Positions 1-7,520 of a stretch of 64,000 bases of DNA are shown here, piece after piece; within the stretch, counting starts at the first letter, position 1; the number at the start of each line of letters is the position of its first letter. The notes under the pieces are model-generated. The model worked only from the letters and a program-made list of their open reading frames with translations, did no database searches and was not told the DNA's origin. This DNA comes from Trebonia sp963777905 (GTDB lineage Bacteria; Actinomycetota; Actinomycetes; Streptosporangiales; Streptosporangiaceae). Location: the NCBI GenBank assembly GCA_963777905.1, contig CAVZSM010000003.1, positions 62,001-126,000 on the forward strand. The letters run 5' to 3'. Made by a program: the position numbers and the translations under genes.

Positions 1-2
1 AT

Positions 3-482
3 CTCGAAGCCGATGCAGCCGTCGTGGATGTCCCCTGTCCGGGCAAGCCGGATCTCAAGCACCTGAGAGAGGCGGGCGCATCCATCGCCGCAGCGTGGTT
101 CACACTCTGCGGCAATTCGGTGTTGTTTCCCATTGAGCCGGCCATCTACGACTTGGTTGTGTCGATCCAGGACAGATTGTGCCGCGTCCAAGTCAAGACA
201 ACTACGCATTACAGCAAGAATGGCTGGATGATAACTGTGGGGAGGCGTCCATATTCCATCCGCAAGGATGCGCCCCTCATCCCATACGATCCTGATCTCA
301 TCGATTGCTTCTTCATGGTCGATGGTGATCTCAATATGTACCTGATCCCGAGCCGGGTCATCGCAGGACGCGTGAGCATCCTGCTGCGGACGTACGCCCG
401 TTATGTAGTAGGGAATGCCAGCGGTCTGCTCGGAGCGGATGGCGCTAAGGGGGTGCTCGGGGTGACCAGGCCGGTTTCGTAG
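3..482 (+). CDS. PD-(D/E)XK endonuclease-like protein, probably 5'-truncated by the window edge
   Basis: The frame is open from the first base, so the true start is probably outside the window; a GTG at 24 is the only start seen and has a weak ribosome site. The visible part matches the actinobacterial group I intron-associated PD-(D/E)XK nuclease fold: an N-terminal helix ending in VLFPIE, then YDLVV with the metal-binding Asp, then RVQVKTTT supplying the (Q/E)xK element, then a conserved tail (DCFFMVDGDLNMYLIPSR, VGNASGLL). Homologues often carry an N-terminal DNA-binding segment, which would lie off the left edge. Whether it cleaves DNA in a mobile, restriction or repair context cannot be told; no intron or integrase is visible nearby. 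Confidence 0.65.
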   Translation, partial: LEADAAVVDVPCPGKPDLKHLREAGASIAAAWFTLCGNSVLFPIEPAIYDLVVSIQDRLCRVQVKTTTHYSKNGWMITVGRRPYSIRKDAPLIPYDPDLIDCFFMVDGDLNMYLIPSRVIAGRVSILLRTYARYVVGNASGLLGADGAKGVLGVTRPVS

Positions 483-597
483 GCGTTCACGACGAGCTGG
501 GTGCGGCGAGCGCGACCGCCTCGGTGCTCGGCGCCTGGCGGGGCCTGAGAGGATCGGTGCGGTGCGCGTTGTCCGGAGCGATGGAAGGGTGGCGGGG

Positions 598-840
598 ATG
601 GCCGACGTGGAGATATGGCTTGGCGAGGTGGCCGGGGCGCTGGATGTCACGCTCGAGGACGTGCTGCCCTCGGCCACGCAGGACGAGCTGCTGACGCTGA
701 CCGGGGATATCGCGCACAACGTGGTGCGGCTCGCGGTGCCGCTGAGCAGCTACTTGATCGGCGTCGCGGTCGGGCGCGGCGCGTCGGCCGAGGAGGCGAT
801 CAGGCTCGTCGGCGGCCTGCTTCCCGCCGCCGACGCGTAG
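598..840 (+). CDS. DUF6457 domain small protein
   Basis: This 80-residue protein has the pattern of DUF6457: a helical EIWLGEVAGALDV start, a DELLTLTGDIAHNVVRLAVPLSSYLIGVA core and a C-terminal amphipathic helix. In many actinobacteria the domain is fused to, or sits beside, the molybdopterin-guanine dinucleotide enzyme MobA; here it stands alone and no molybdenum cofactor gene is visible. The ATG at 598 follows a GGCGGGG ribosome site and begins at the conserved MADVEIWL; an in-frame GTG at 562 would add 12 residues of unlikely sequence. A link to molybdenum cofactor synthesis is inferred from the family only. Confidence 0.6.
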   Translation: MADVEIWLGEVAGALDVTLEDVLPSATQDELLTLTGDIAHNVVRLAVPLSSYLIGVAVGRGASAEEAIRLVGGLLPAADA

Positions 841-854
841 CGGGGCGCGGCGGG

Positions 855-1364
855 TCAGGCGGGGAAGCGGTACCTGGTCTGGGTGTACGGGGCCTTGCCG
901 AAGGCGAGGATCTTCGCCGGCGTCACCCCGAAGACGAGCCCCGTCCGGCCGGCGTCATCCCGGAACCCGTCGCCGGTGACCTCGTAGTCCCAGTCGAGCT
1001 TGGACTTCCAGATCGCCGCCAGCTCGTGCAGCCGGGGCACGTCGGTCGTGCGGACGGCGGTCCCCTCGACCACGACGTCGAGGCCGGACCGGAGATCGCT
1101 GCTGCCGGTCGTCAGGACGCAGCCGGGGTTGGCGCGGAGGTTCGCTGTCTTCTGCTCATGGGAGCCGGTGCAGAAGTACAGCGTTCCGTCCAGCCAGATC
1201 GCGGGCAGCGGGGTGACGTGCGGCCGCCCGTCCCGTCGCACGGTCGACAGCCAGAACATCTCGGACGCCGTCAGGACGTCCGTTACGTCCGTCCACGGCG
1301 GGGCCGAGGCGCCCGGCTCGCTGAAGCTTTCGTTGAGCTCTGCGACGGGTTCGGTCTGTGACAT
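855..1364 (-). CDS. Pyridoxamine 5'-phosphate oxidase-like (split-barrel flavin/F420-binding) protein
   Basis: The 169 residues form a PPOX-type split barrel: WLSTVRRDGRPHVTPLPAIWLDGTLYFCTG is the usual first strand pair, followed by KTANLRANPGCVLTTGS and VVVEGTAVR. The family binds FMN or deazaflavin F420 and reduces small molecules; the substrate is not predictable. The ATG is preceded by AGGAGAG at good spacing. It is divergent from the nitroreductase gene at 1489, with a shared 124-bp GC-rich spacer. Length is typical for a single-domain actinobacterial member. Confidence 0.8.
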   Translation of the reverse strand: MSQTEPVAELNESFSEPGASAPPWTDVTDVLTASEMFWLSTVRRDGRPHVTPLPAIWLDGTLYFCTGSHEQKTANLRANPGCVLTTGSSDLRSGLDVVVEGTAVRTTDVPRLHELAAIWKSKLDWDYEVTGDGFRDDAGRTGLVFGVTPAKILAFGKAPYTQTRYRFPA

Positions 1365-1488
1365 CGGCGCTCTCCTGTCCTCGGGCTTCGCTTGGTAGAC
1401 GCTGGGCCCGGGCGGAACTCACCGGCGACGGGCCGCGGCCCCGCCGGCGGGCGGAAGCGCCGGGGGCCCGGTGGTGTTGGATATCAGC

Positions 1489-1932
1489 ATGGCTATCGAT
1501 GGTGAGTACGTACCGAGCCCGGCTTCGTGGGTGCGGGACCAGGTTGAGGCGTATGAGGGGTCGGGCGGCAGGCAGGGGACGACGCTGCGCGACACTGAGC
1601 TGCCGGTGGTGATCGTCACCAACCGCGGCGCGAAGACCGGAGCGGTCAGGAAGACGCCGCTGATGCGCGTCGAGCACGACGGCAGCTACCTGGCCGTCGG
1701 GTCCAAGGGCGGCGCGCCGCAGAATCCGGTGTGGGTCTACAACCTCCGCGCGAACCCGGACGTCGAGCTGCAGGACGGCCAGGACAAGTGGTCGATGACC
1801 GCGCGGGAGCTGACCGGCGAGGAGCGCGGCCTGTGGTGGGAGCGAGCCGTCGCGGCCTTCCCGCCGTACGCCGAGTACCAGAAGAAGACCACACGGCTCA
1901 TCCCGGTCTTCGTGCTGGAGAAGACTCAGTAA
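1489..1932 (+). CDS. F420-dependent nitroreductase (DDN) family protein
   Basis: The protein is 147 residues from ATG 1489. MAIDGEYVPSP, WVRDQVEAYEGSGG, VVIVTNRGAKTGAVRKTPLMRVEHDG and NPVWVYNLRANPDVELQDG are the conserved blocks of the deazaflavin (F420)-dependent nitroreductase family, the group of mycobacterial Ddn. Such enzymes use F420H2 to reduce quinones or nitroaromatics. A GTG at 1471 would add six residues, but the family normally begins at the MxxDGEY block. It overlaps the 3' end of the convergent MBL-fold gene by 7 bp. Divergence from the PPOX gene gives a small redox neighbourhood; a shared substrate is only inferred. Confidence 0.85.
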   Translation: MAIDGEYVPSPASWVRDQVEAYEGSGGRQGTTLRDTELPVVIVTNRGAKTGAVRKTPLMRVEHDGSYLAVGSKGGAPQNPVWVYNLRANPDVELQDGQDKWSMTARELTGEERGLWWERAVAAFPPYAEYQKKTTRLIPVFVLEKTQ

Positions 1933-2693
1933 CCGAGCGCGCGCTGGCGGTCGTGCTCGGCAAGCAGCCAGGGCGCGGCCGCCGCGAGCCGCTCGTCCGC
2001 CACGTCCCGGCCCGCCTGGACCGCGTCCAGGTAGCCGAAGTCCGCGGCGACCCGCCGCCGGAACTCCGCGGCGTCGCCGACGTGACCGTGCCCCGGCACG
2101 ACCACCCGCACGCCGGGGACGTCCGCCAGTACGCCGAGCCCGTGCCGGTACCGGCCGAACGGGTCGGTCTCGGCCGGCTCCATACCCAGTAGGGGTATCT
2201 CGGTGTCTGAGCACATGTCCCCGGCGACCAGCACTCCGGTGTCCGGCAGGAACACCGCGCCGTGCCCCGGGGCGTGCGCGTCGTGCGCGAGCACGGTGGC
2301 GCGCGGCCCGCGCCACGGGATCTCGGGCTCCGCGAGCGGCGCCAGCCGCGCGAACAGCGCCAGGTCGTGCCCCGGCGCGGCCTCTTCCATTCCGCTGACC
2401 AGGCCCGGCAGCTCCCGCGCGGCCACCTCGACGGCGCGCCGGGTGGCGTACCGGACGACGTCGTCGCCGAGCGAGCTGCTCCACAGCACGTGGTCCCAGT
2501 GCGGGTGGGTGGACCAGCCCGCCACCGGGCGCAACCCGCGCGCGGACAGCCAGGACGCGAGCGCGTCGAGTTCGGCCACCGTCACGGCCGGGTCGATGAC
2601 CAGGCAGCCGCCATCGGCCCCGGCGACGACCGTGGTGGTCGTCATGTACAGCTCTGCCGTCGCCACGAAGACGCCCGGCGCGACCTCATCCAC
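1926..2693 (-). CDS. MBL-fold metallo-hydrolase
   Basis: This 255-residue protein has the metallo-beta-lactamase fold. The metal site is visible as THPHWDH (about residues 62-68), a later His in HAPGH, Asp in LVAGDM and His in VVPGHGHVGD. GCLVIDPAVTV near the N-terminus is the usual strand before the metal motif. The substrate is unknown; the family includes thioesterases, lactonases and glyoxalase II-like enzymes. It lies 42 bp downstream of the secreted DUF4232 gene on the same strand and overlaps the nitroreductase 3' end. Confidence 0.85.
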   Translation of the reverse strand: MDEVAPGVFVATAELYMTTTTVVAGADGGCLVIDPAVTVAELDALASWLSARGLRPVAGWSTHPHWDHVLWSSSLGDDVVRYATRRAVEVAARELPGLVSGMEEAAPGHDLALFARLAPLAEPEIPWRGPRATVLAHDAHAPGHGAVFLPDTGVLVAGDMCSDTEIPLLGMEPAETDPFGRYRHGLGVLADVPGVRVVVPGHGHVGDAAEFRRRVAADFGYLDAVQAGRDVADERLAAAAPWLLAEHDRQRALGY

Positions 2694-2735
2694 GGCGGGT
2701 AATGAGGGTCGTGGAGTCGGGGGCGTACGTTCTGG

Positions 2736-3287
2736 CTATATGTTTGTCCCCGGCCTGAGAACCGTCACGTGCAGGTAGACGTGGTGCGTGAGCGAGCAGG
2801 CGGGCAGGCTGAAGAACCCGAGCGCCGCCCTGGTCTGGTTCGGCGGGTAGACCTTGATCAGGCTGGCGGTCGTCGGCTTGCAGCCGGACGTGGACACCTC
2901 CGCGTTCCCGTACGACAGCAGCGAGTGCGCGGTGCCGCCCGCCGGGATGTTCACCCACGCCCCCGCGTACAGCGGGTTCCGGCCCGCGGCGTCGCCGAGC
3001 TGCCTGCCGCTCGCGTTGAGGGCGGAGACACCGGGGTAGCCCCAGGTGCGGCAGGTGTGATTGCTGGTGTTGGTGAACTCCAGCGGGTAGTAGATGGTCC
3101 CGGCCGCCCCGTTGCCCTCGCTGATGTTGACCCATACCGCCAGGTTCGCGGTCGTGCAGACCGGCGGGATGGCCGACGGCGCGGATGGCGCGGCGGACGC
3201 GGACGAAGTGGCCCAGACGGCCGATCCGATGCCGAGTGCCAGCGCGGCGGCGACGGCGGCCGCGGCGCGACGAGCTCCCTTGATCAT
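2736..3287 (-). CDS. Secreted DUF4232 domain protein
   Basis: The start is ATG 3287, eight bases after GGGGAG; the 183-residue product begins MIKGARRAAAAVAAALAL, a Sec signal peptide with probable cleavage after SSASA. The mature part has the DUF4232 pattern: an N-terminal Cys-containing strand (VCTTANLAVW), YYPLEFTNTSNHTCRTWGYPGVSALN, an AHSLLSYGNAEVSTSGC segment and a terminal LPACSLTHHVYLHVTVL strand. Paired cysteines suggest disulfides outside the cell. The function of this actinobacterial family is not established. A longer in-frame extension to 3917 is antisense to nagA and is rejected. Confidence 0.8.
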   Translation of the reverse strand: MIKGARRAAAAVAAALALGIGSAVWATSSASAAPSAPSAIPPVCTTANLAVWVNISEGNGAAGTIYYPLEFTNTSNHTCRTWGYPGVSALNASGRQLGDAAGRNPLYAGAWVNIPAGGTAHSLLSYGNAEVSTSGCKPTTASLIKVYPPNQTRAALGFFSLPACSLTHHVYLHVTVLRPGTNI

Positions 3288-3405
3288 TGCTTGCTCCCCG
3301 GTACGACGTTGACAGTCCTTACGGCGATGATTCCCCGGCGCGGGGAGCCTCACGCTTGGAGACGCCGGTGCGGGCCCTGCGGTTGCGACCAGGCATCCTT
3401 GAGGG

Positions 3406-4548
3406 ATGGAAATCCGGGGCGCGGTCCCGACGGCGGGCCTGACCGATGGCGTGGTGACCGTCGAGGACGGAGTCGTGGCCAGCGTGACGCCGGCGGACGC
3501 GTCCGGGTCGTCCCGGGCGTCAGGGACCGTGATCCTGCCGGGCCTGCTCGACATCCACTGCCACGGCGGTGGCGGGCACAGCTTCGCCACCACCGACCAG
3601 GCCGAGGCGCTGGCCGCCGCGGCATGGCACGCCGCGGCAGGCACCACGGGGGTGATCGCCAGCCTCGTGACCGCGGCGCCCAGGGACCTGCTGCGGCAGG
3701 TGCGCGCGCTGGCGCCGCTGGTCGCCGCCGGCGAGCTGCTGGGCATCCACCTGGAGGGCCCGTTCCTGGCGCCCGCGCGCCGCGGCGCGCACGCGCCGCG
3801 GCTGCTGCGCGATCCCGACCCGGCGCTGGTTGCTGACCTGCTCGAAGCCGCGGGTGGTGCGATCAAGATCGTCACCGTGGCGCCAGAACGGCCTGGGGCT
3901 GCTCCGGTAGCCGCCATGCTCCGCGCCGCTGGCGTGGTCGTCGCCTACGGCCATACGGACGCCGGTTACGAGTGCATGGCCCGTGCGCTAGCCGACGCTT
4001 CAGGGGACGCGCTGGTCACGCACCTGGGGAACGCGATGCCGCCGCTGCACCACCGGGCGGCGGGGCCACTAGGGGCCGCACTGGGGGCGGCGGCCGCGGA
4101 CGAGGCGAGCGTCGAGCTGATCGCCGACGGCGTGCACGTGGACGCGGGTTTCACCCGGCTGGTGTTCGCCGTGGCGGCGCCGGGGCGGGTGGTGCTCGTC
4201 ACCGACGCGACGGCGGCGGCGGGCATGGCGGACGGGGACTACGTGCTCGGGCCGCTGCGGGTGACCGTCTCCGGTGGCGTGGCGCGGCTGACGGCGCATG
4301 ACGGTGCGGCGGGCGCTGGCGCGATCGCCGGCGGGACCAGCACGCTGCTGCAGGTGGTGGCGACGGCGCGGGCGGCCGGCGTGCCGCTGGCGGACGCGGC
4401 ACGGGCAGCGAGTGGCACGCCGGCCCGGGTGCTCGGGCTGTCGGCCTCGCGGGGCGCGCTGGCTCCGGGTATGGCCGCCGACCTCGTGGTGACTGGCGAC
4501 AACCTGGGGCTCCGGCGGGTGATGCGCGCCGGGCGGTGGCTAGAGTAA
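3406..4548 (+). CDS. nagA: N-acetylglucosamine-6-phosphate deacetylase
   Basis: The 380-residue product carries all landmarks of the NagA amidohydrolase barrel: DIHCHGGGG (metal/His motif), HLEGPF (metal-binding Glu), YGHTDA (His), HLGNAMPPLHHR (His plus the NAM phosphate-sugar loop), IADGVHVD (substrate His) and VLVTDAT (catalytic Asp). It converts GlcNAc-6-phosphate to glucosamine-6-phosphate plus acetate in amino-sugar and cell-wall recycling. No nagB or PTS gene is adjacent. A weak GAGGG lies against the ATG, so a leaderless or slightly different start is possible. The stop lies inside the promoter of the next gene. Confidence 0.93.
   Translation: MEIRGAVPTAGLTDGVVTVEDGVVASVTPADASGSSRASGTVILPGLLDIHCHGGGGHSFATTDQAEALAAAAWHAAAGTTGVIASLVTAAPRDLLRQVRALAPLVAAGELLGIHLEGPFLAPARRGAHAPRLLRDPDPALVADLLEAAGGAIKIVTVAPERPGAAPVAAMLRAAGVVVAYGHTDAGYECMARALADASGDALVTHLGNAMPPLHHRAAGPLGAALGAAAADEASVELIADGVHVDAGFTRLVFAVAAPGRVVLVTDATAAAGMADGDYVLGPLRVTVSGGVARLTAHDGAAGAGAIAGGTSTLLQVVATARAAGVPLADAARAASGTPARVLGLSASRGALAPGMAADLVVTGDNLGLRRVMRAGRWLE
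4541..4546 (+). promoter_or_regulatory. Leaderless-type -10 box for the 4554 methyltransferase
   Basis: TAGAGT, seven bases before GTG 4554, overlaps the last codons of nagA. This TANNNT-N7-start arrangement recurs in the window and supports GTG 4554 over GTG 4536. Confidence 0.5.
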
Positions 4549-4553
4549 TCGCC

Positions 4554-5363
4554 GTGACGCAGGACGAATGGGTACGTCGCGGGTCATCTTTCGGCGCGGT
4601 GGCGTCGGCGTACGCCGACCTCAGGCCCGGTTACCCGGACGAGGCAGTACGCTGGGCGCTCGCGCCCGTCGCCGCTGACGTGGCCGGGCTGCGGGTGGTG
4701 GACCTCGGCGCGGGGACCGGCATCCTCACCGAGCTGCTGATCCGCCTCGGTACGGATGTCACCGCGGTGGAGCCGGACGCGGAGATGCGCGCCGAGTTCG
4801 CACGCCGGCTGCCGTCGGTGCGGCTGCTGACAGGCTCGGCGGAAGACATCCCGCTGCCGGACGGATCGGCCGACGCCGTGCTGTGCGGCCAGGCGATGCA
4901 CTGGTTCACCATGGACCGGGCGCTGCCGGAGATCGCCCGGGTGCTCCGGCCGGGCGGGGTGCTCGCCGGGCTGTGGAACAACGACGACGACCGGGTGGAC
5001 TGGGTAGCGGGGCTGCAGACGGCGGCCGAGGGCGCGACCAGCCCCGCGCTGAGCATCCGGCGGGCCCAGGCCGCCGCGCTCCAGGCGATGGACTTCGAGC
5101 CCCGGTCGTTCCTGGCGGCGGAGCGCGCCGAGTTCGCGAACGCCCAGCGGCACACGGCCGACTCCCTGGTCGCCACCCTCGCCACGCACTCCAGGCTGCT
5201 CGTCATGGACCCGCCCGACCGGGACCGGGTGCTCGCCCGGGTCCGTGACTACCTCCGCACCCGGCCGGAGACGTCGGGCGGAGAGTTCACCGTGCCCCTC
5301 GTCACCCTCGTGCTCCGCACCACTCGCGTGGAGGCGGACGCCGACGCCGGCGCCGGGCGGTAG
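4554..5363 (+). CDS. Class I SAM-dependent methyltransferase (Methyltransf_11 type)
   Basis: This is a Rossmann-fold methyltransferase of about 269 residues. Motif I is VVDLGAGTGILTELL, motif II TAVEPDAEM, then LLTGSAEDIPLPDGSADAV and the LPEIARVLRPGGVLAGLW strand. RRGSSFGAVASAYADLRPGYP near the N-terminus is typical of actinobacterial members acting on small molecules of unknown identity. GTG 4554 is preferred because TAGAGT lies seven bases upstream; GTG 4536 overlaps nagA and has no ribosome site. The C-terminal VTLVLRTTR strand completes the fold. Confidence 0.85.
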   Translation: MTQDEWVRRGSSFGAVASAYADLRPGYPDEAVRWALAPVAADVAGLRVVDLGAGTGILTELLIRLGTDVTAVEPDAEMRAEFARRLPSVRLLTGSAEDIPLPDGSADAVLCGQAMHWFTMDRALPEIARVLRPGGVLAGLWNNDDDRVDWVAGLQTAAEGATSPALSIRRAQAAALQAMDFEPRSFLAAERAEFANAQRHTADSLVATLATHSRLLVMDPPDRDRVLARVRDYLRTRPETSGGEFTVPLVTLVLRTTRVEADADAGAGR

Positions 5364-5366
5364 AGT
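5361..5366 (+). promoter_or_regulatory. Leaderless-type -10 box for the 5373 gene
   Basis: TAGAGT lies six bases before GTG 5373 and overlaps the stop codon of the upstream methyltransferase. It repeats the arrangement at 4541. Confidence 0.5.
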
Positions 5367-5372
5367 CCAACC

Positions 5373-5636
5373 GTGGATCTTGAGTCGCTGTCGTCGCACG
5401 AACTGCACGACATGGCGGTGCGGCGCGCGCTGCACCACGCGGATGTGAAGTTTCTGTGGGAACTGCTGCGGGCGATCCCGGCCGCGGAGGCTTCCGAGGG
5501 CGAGATCGGCGAGTCGGAGGCGGACGCGACCAAAGTCTCCGCGCTGCTCGCCGACGCGGTGAACTCAGGGGAGGGCGAGGTCGCGGACGCGCTGCGCCCG
5601 CTGTACATCGACTACCTGACCAAGCATCCGGCCTGA
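5373..5636 (+). CDS. Small acidic conserved hypothetical protein
   Basis: This is an 87-residue soluble, acidic, helical protein (ESLSSHELHDMAVRRALHH, DVKFLWELLRAIPAAEA, VADALRPLYIDYLTKHP). I recognise it only as a small actinobacterial conserved hypothetical and assign no function. The GTG start is nine bases after the methyltransferase stop and fits a leaderless promoter. A 15-bp perfect hairpin follows seven bases after the stop. Confidence 0.7.
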   Translation: MDLESLSSHELHDMAVRRALHHADVKFLWELLRAIPAAEASEGEIGESEADATKVSALLADAVNSGEGEVADALRPLYIDYLTKHPA

Positions 5637-5643
5637 CACGTCA

Positions 5644-5677
5644 ATGGCCCGCCCGTACATTCGTACGGGCGGGCCAT
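5644..5677. terminator. Bidirectional terminator hairpin
   Basis: A perfect 15-bp stem (5644-5658 with 5663-5677) has a 4-base ATTC loop and sits between the convergent genes ending at 5636 and 5703. There is no T tract, as is common in high-GC actinobacteria. Confidence 0.7.
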
Positions 5678-5702
5678 CCACGGCTTGATCGCCAGGACCG
5701 CG

Positions 5703-6266
5703 CTAGGACTGCAGGACGCCTTCGATCTCCAGGGTGACGTTGACGTTCTCGCTCACGGCGACGCCGCCGGGGACGCCCGGGATCGGGCCGTTGAACGCCA
5801 CTCCGTAGTCCATCCGGTTGATCGAGGTCTGCGCCGAGAAGCCGCAGCGGGTGCCACCGTAGGCGTCCGGGCCGAAGCCGCTGGCCTCGAGCTCGAAGGT
5901 GACCGGCTTGGTGACGCCCCTGATGGTCAGGTCGCCCTCGAGCAGCAGCGCGCCGTCCACCTGACGCACGCCGGTGGAGGTGAACGTCATCGTCGGGTGG
6001 TTCTCCACGTCGAAGAAGTCGGCGCTGCGGATGTGCGCGTCGCGCTGCTCCTGCCCGGTGTTGATCGAGTTCAGGTCGACCGACGCGGTGACAGACGACT
6101 TAAGCGGGTCGTCGGCGGTGACGATCGTGCCCTCGAACGTGTCGAAGCGGCCGCGTACCTTGCTGATCATCATGTGCCGGACGACGAAAGAGACCTCAGA
6201 GTGAACCGGGTCAATCGCCCAGGTGCCGGCGATGTAGCCGGGGATCTCCACGGCAGTCGTGCTCAT
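5703..6266 (-). CDS. YceI family polyisoprenoid-binding-like protein
   Basis: The 187 residues match the YceI lipocalin-like barrel: GTWAIDPVHSEVSFVVRHMMISKVRGRF at the N-terminus, ADDPLKSSVTASVDLNSINT, RDAHIRSADFFDVENHPTMTF, LTIRGVTKPVTFELE and a final VNVTLEIEG strand. E. coli YceI is periplasmic, but no signal peptide is seen here, so the protein is probably cytoplasmic. The family binds isoprenoid or amphiphilic ligands. GGAGGC precedes the ATG. It is divergent from the HxlR regulator, whose upstream inverted repeats could control both genes. Confidence 0.9.
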   Translation of the reverse strand: MSTTAVEIPGYIAGTWAIDPVHSEVSFVVRHMMISKVRGRFDTFEGTIVTADDPLKSSVTASVDLNSINTGQEQRDAHIRSADFFDVENHPTMTFTSTGVRQVDGALLLEGDLTIRGVTKPVTFELEASGFGPDAYGGTRCGFSAQTSINRMDYGVAFNGPIPGVPGGVAVSENVNVTLEIEGVLQS

Positions 6267-6318
6267 CGAGCCTCCAGGGAAAAGGGATGCGATTGCTAGG
6301 CTTGCTACGCTTGAGTGC

Positions 6319-6349
6319 GTTACTTCCTAACAGTAACCAACGGATGGTT
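6319..6349. promoter_or_regulatory. Candidate operators between yceI-like gene and HxlR regulator
   Basis: Two small inverted repeats abut: GTTACT-N7-AGTAAC (6319-6337) and AACCA-ACGGA-TGGTT (6335-6349). They lie in an AT-richer stretch of the 134-bp divergent spacer. HxlR-type regulators usually bind such dyads in divergent promoters; the assignment is inferred from position and symmetry. Confidence 0.4.
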
Positions 6350-6400
6350 GAAGTGTCAAGGACTGTTCTCACGCAGGTCAAACGCGTAATCTTGTATCCT

Positions 6401-6832
6401 ATGACGGTAACAGGTGACGAAACGGAAGCGGGGTCCGCGTCCGCCTCTTGCCGGGTCCGCATGGTGCTCGACCGCGTCGGCGACAAGTGGGCCATCTACG
6501 TGGTGGACCGGCTGGGCGCCGGGCCGCGCCGGTTCAGCGAACTGAACCGCGGCATCGACGGCATCACCGCGCGGATGCTCACCGTGACGCTGCGCGGGCT
6601 CGAGCGGGACGGGATCCTGACCAGGACCGTGCACGCCGCGGTGCCGCCGCGCGTTGACTACGCGCTGACCCCCCTCGGCGAGACGCTGCTCGAGACGATC
6701 GGGCAACTGGTCAGCTGGGCGGACGCGCACATCGCGGAGATCCAGGCGGCACAGGCCGCCTACGACGCGAGGTCCGGTCCCCCGCCATGCCCGGACGCCG
6801 AGCTGCCCGACGAGGACGCCGCCGCCAGCTGA
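6401..6832 (+). CDS. HxlR family winged-helix transcriptional regulator
   Basis: From ATG 6401 the product is 143 residues. CRVRMVLDRVGDKWAIYVVDRL is the N-terminal HxlR signature including the conserved Cys, often redox- or aldehyde-sensing. RRFSELNRGIDGITARMLTVTLRGLERDGIL is the recognition helix region and VDYALTPLGETLLE the wing. An in-frame extension to 6287 has poor composition and runs through the operator region. The last codons and stop lie inside a strong terminator hairpin. The divergent yceI-like gene is the most likely target besides itself. Confidence 0.88.
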   Translation: MTVTGDETEAGSASASCRVRMVLDRVGDKWAIYVVDRLGAGPRRFSELNRGIDGITARMLTVTLRGLERDGILTRTVHAAVPPRVDYALTPLGETLLETIGQLVSWADAHIAEIQAAQAAYDARSGPPPCPDAELPDEDAAAS

Positions 6833-6849
6833 CGGCGGCGTCCTCGTCG
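6808..6849. terminator. Terminator hairpin containing the HxlR stop codon
   Basis: A 17-bp perfect stem (6808-6824 with 6833-6849) has an 8-base loop. The left arm encodes the DEDAA end of the HxlR protein and the TGA stop is in the loop. It lies between convergent genes and probably stops transcription both ways. Confidence 0.7.
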
Positions 6850-6861
6850 TCGCTGCCGGGC

Positions 6862-7482
6862 TTACGGCGCGACCGGCTCGCCGGCCAGCCAGGCGGCGCC
6901 GCGCGCGTACAGCGCCTCGACCCCGGGACCGCGCAGCCCCGGCATGTCCGGCTTGACCGGGTAGCCCACCAGCACCTGCAGGTACGCGAGGTACCGGTAG
7001 CCCTCGGGGAACCGCGCGAGCAAGTCCGGGTCGAGCTCGACCGTGGCGCCCGGCCGGACCGGATCCATGCGGTCCTTCTCGTAGATCGGCTGCCGCAGCA
7101 CGATCCCCCACCGTCCGGCGCGCTTCTCGAAGAAATCGTAGAACCGCCCGATGCAGGACACGTCGACGAGCACGCCGTGCACCTCGCCGCGCTGCATGAT
7201 CGTCATCCGCGTCTGCGAGATCGCCCGCGCCCCCCGCACCGCCGACTGGCTGGCGCCGGTGTAGTGCAGGATGTTGACGCCCTTCTCGTAGCCCTCCTGG
7301 CTGACCCGGATGAAGTCCTCCTTCGGACCCTGGAACCAGGTGGCCATCATGTAGCCGTCGTCGTGCCACTGCTCGCGGAACCAGTCCCAGTTCGCGGAGT
7401 CCCTGGCGAGCGCCCAGGACTCGACGACGTTCCTGATCGCGATCCTGTCGGCCGCCGCGTCACCCGTTATGTCATCCGCCAT
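6862..7482 (-). CDS. SnoaL/NTF2-like protein
   Basis: The 206-residue product opens with an NTF2-like helix pair (AADRIAIRNVVESWALARD) and DWFREQWHDDGYMMATWFQGPKEDFIRVS, the usual cone-fold start. VHGVLVDVSCIGRFYDFFEKRAGRWGIVLRQPIYEKDRMDPV is the terminal sheet. It resembles the SnoaL_4 group of cyclases, dehydratases and isomerases in actinobacterial secondary or aromatic metabolism; the substrate is unknown. It lies 38 bp upstream of the importer ATPase stop on the same strand, with no evidence of joint function. Confidence 0.75.
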   Translation of the reverse strand: MADDITGDAAADRIAIRNVVESWALARDSANWDWFREQWHDDGYMMATWFQGPKEDFIRVSQEGYEKGVNILHYTGASQSAVRGARAISQTRMTIMQRGEVHGVLVDVSCIGRFYDFFEKRAGRWGIVLRQPIYEKDRMDPVRPGATVELDPDLLARFPEGYRYLAYLQVLVGYPVKPDMPGLRGPGVEALYARGAAWLAGEPVAP

Positions 7483-7520
7483 AGGACCCTTTTATCATCC
7501 GGAAACGGCCCGGGCAGCAG

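Noticed and set aside
2736..3917. 393-residue reading of the DUF4232 gene
   Set aside because: The first 210 codons are antisense to nagA with no protein features, whereas ATG 3287 has a ribosome site and starts a signal peptide.
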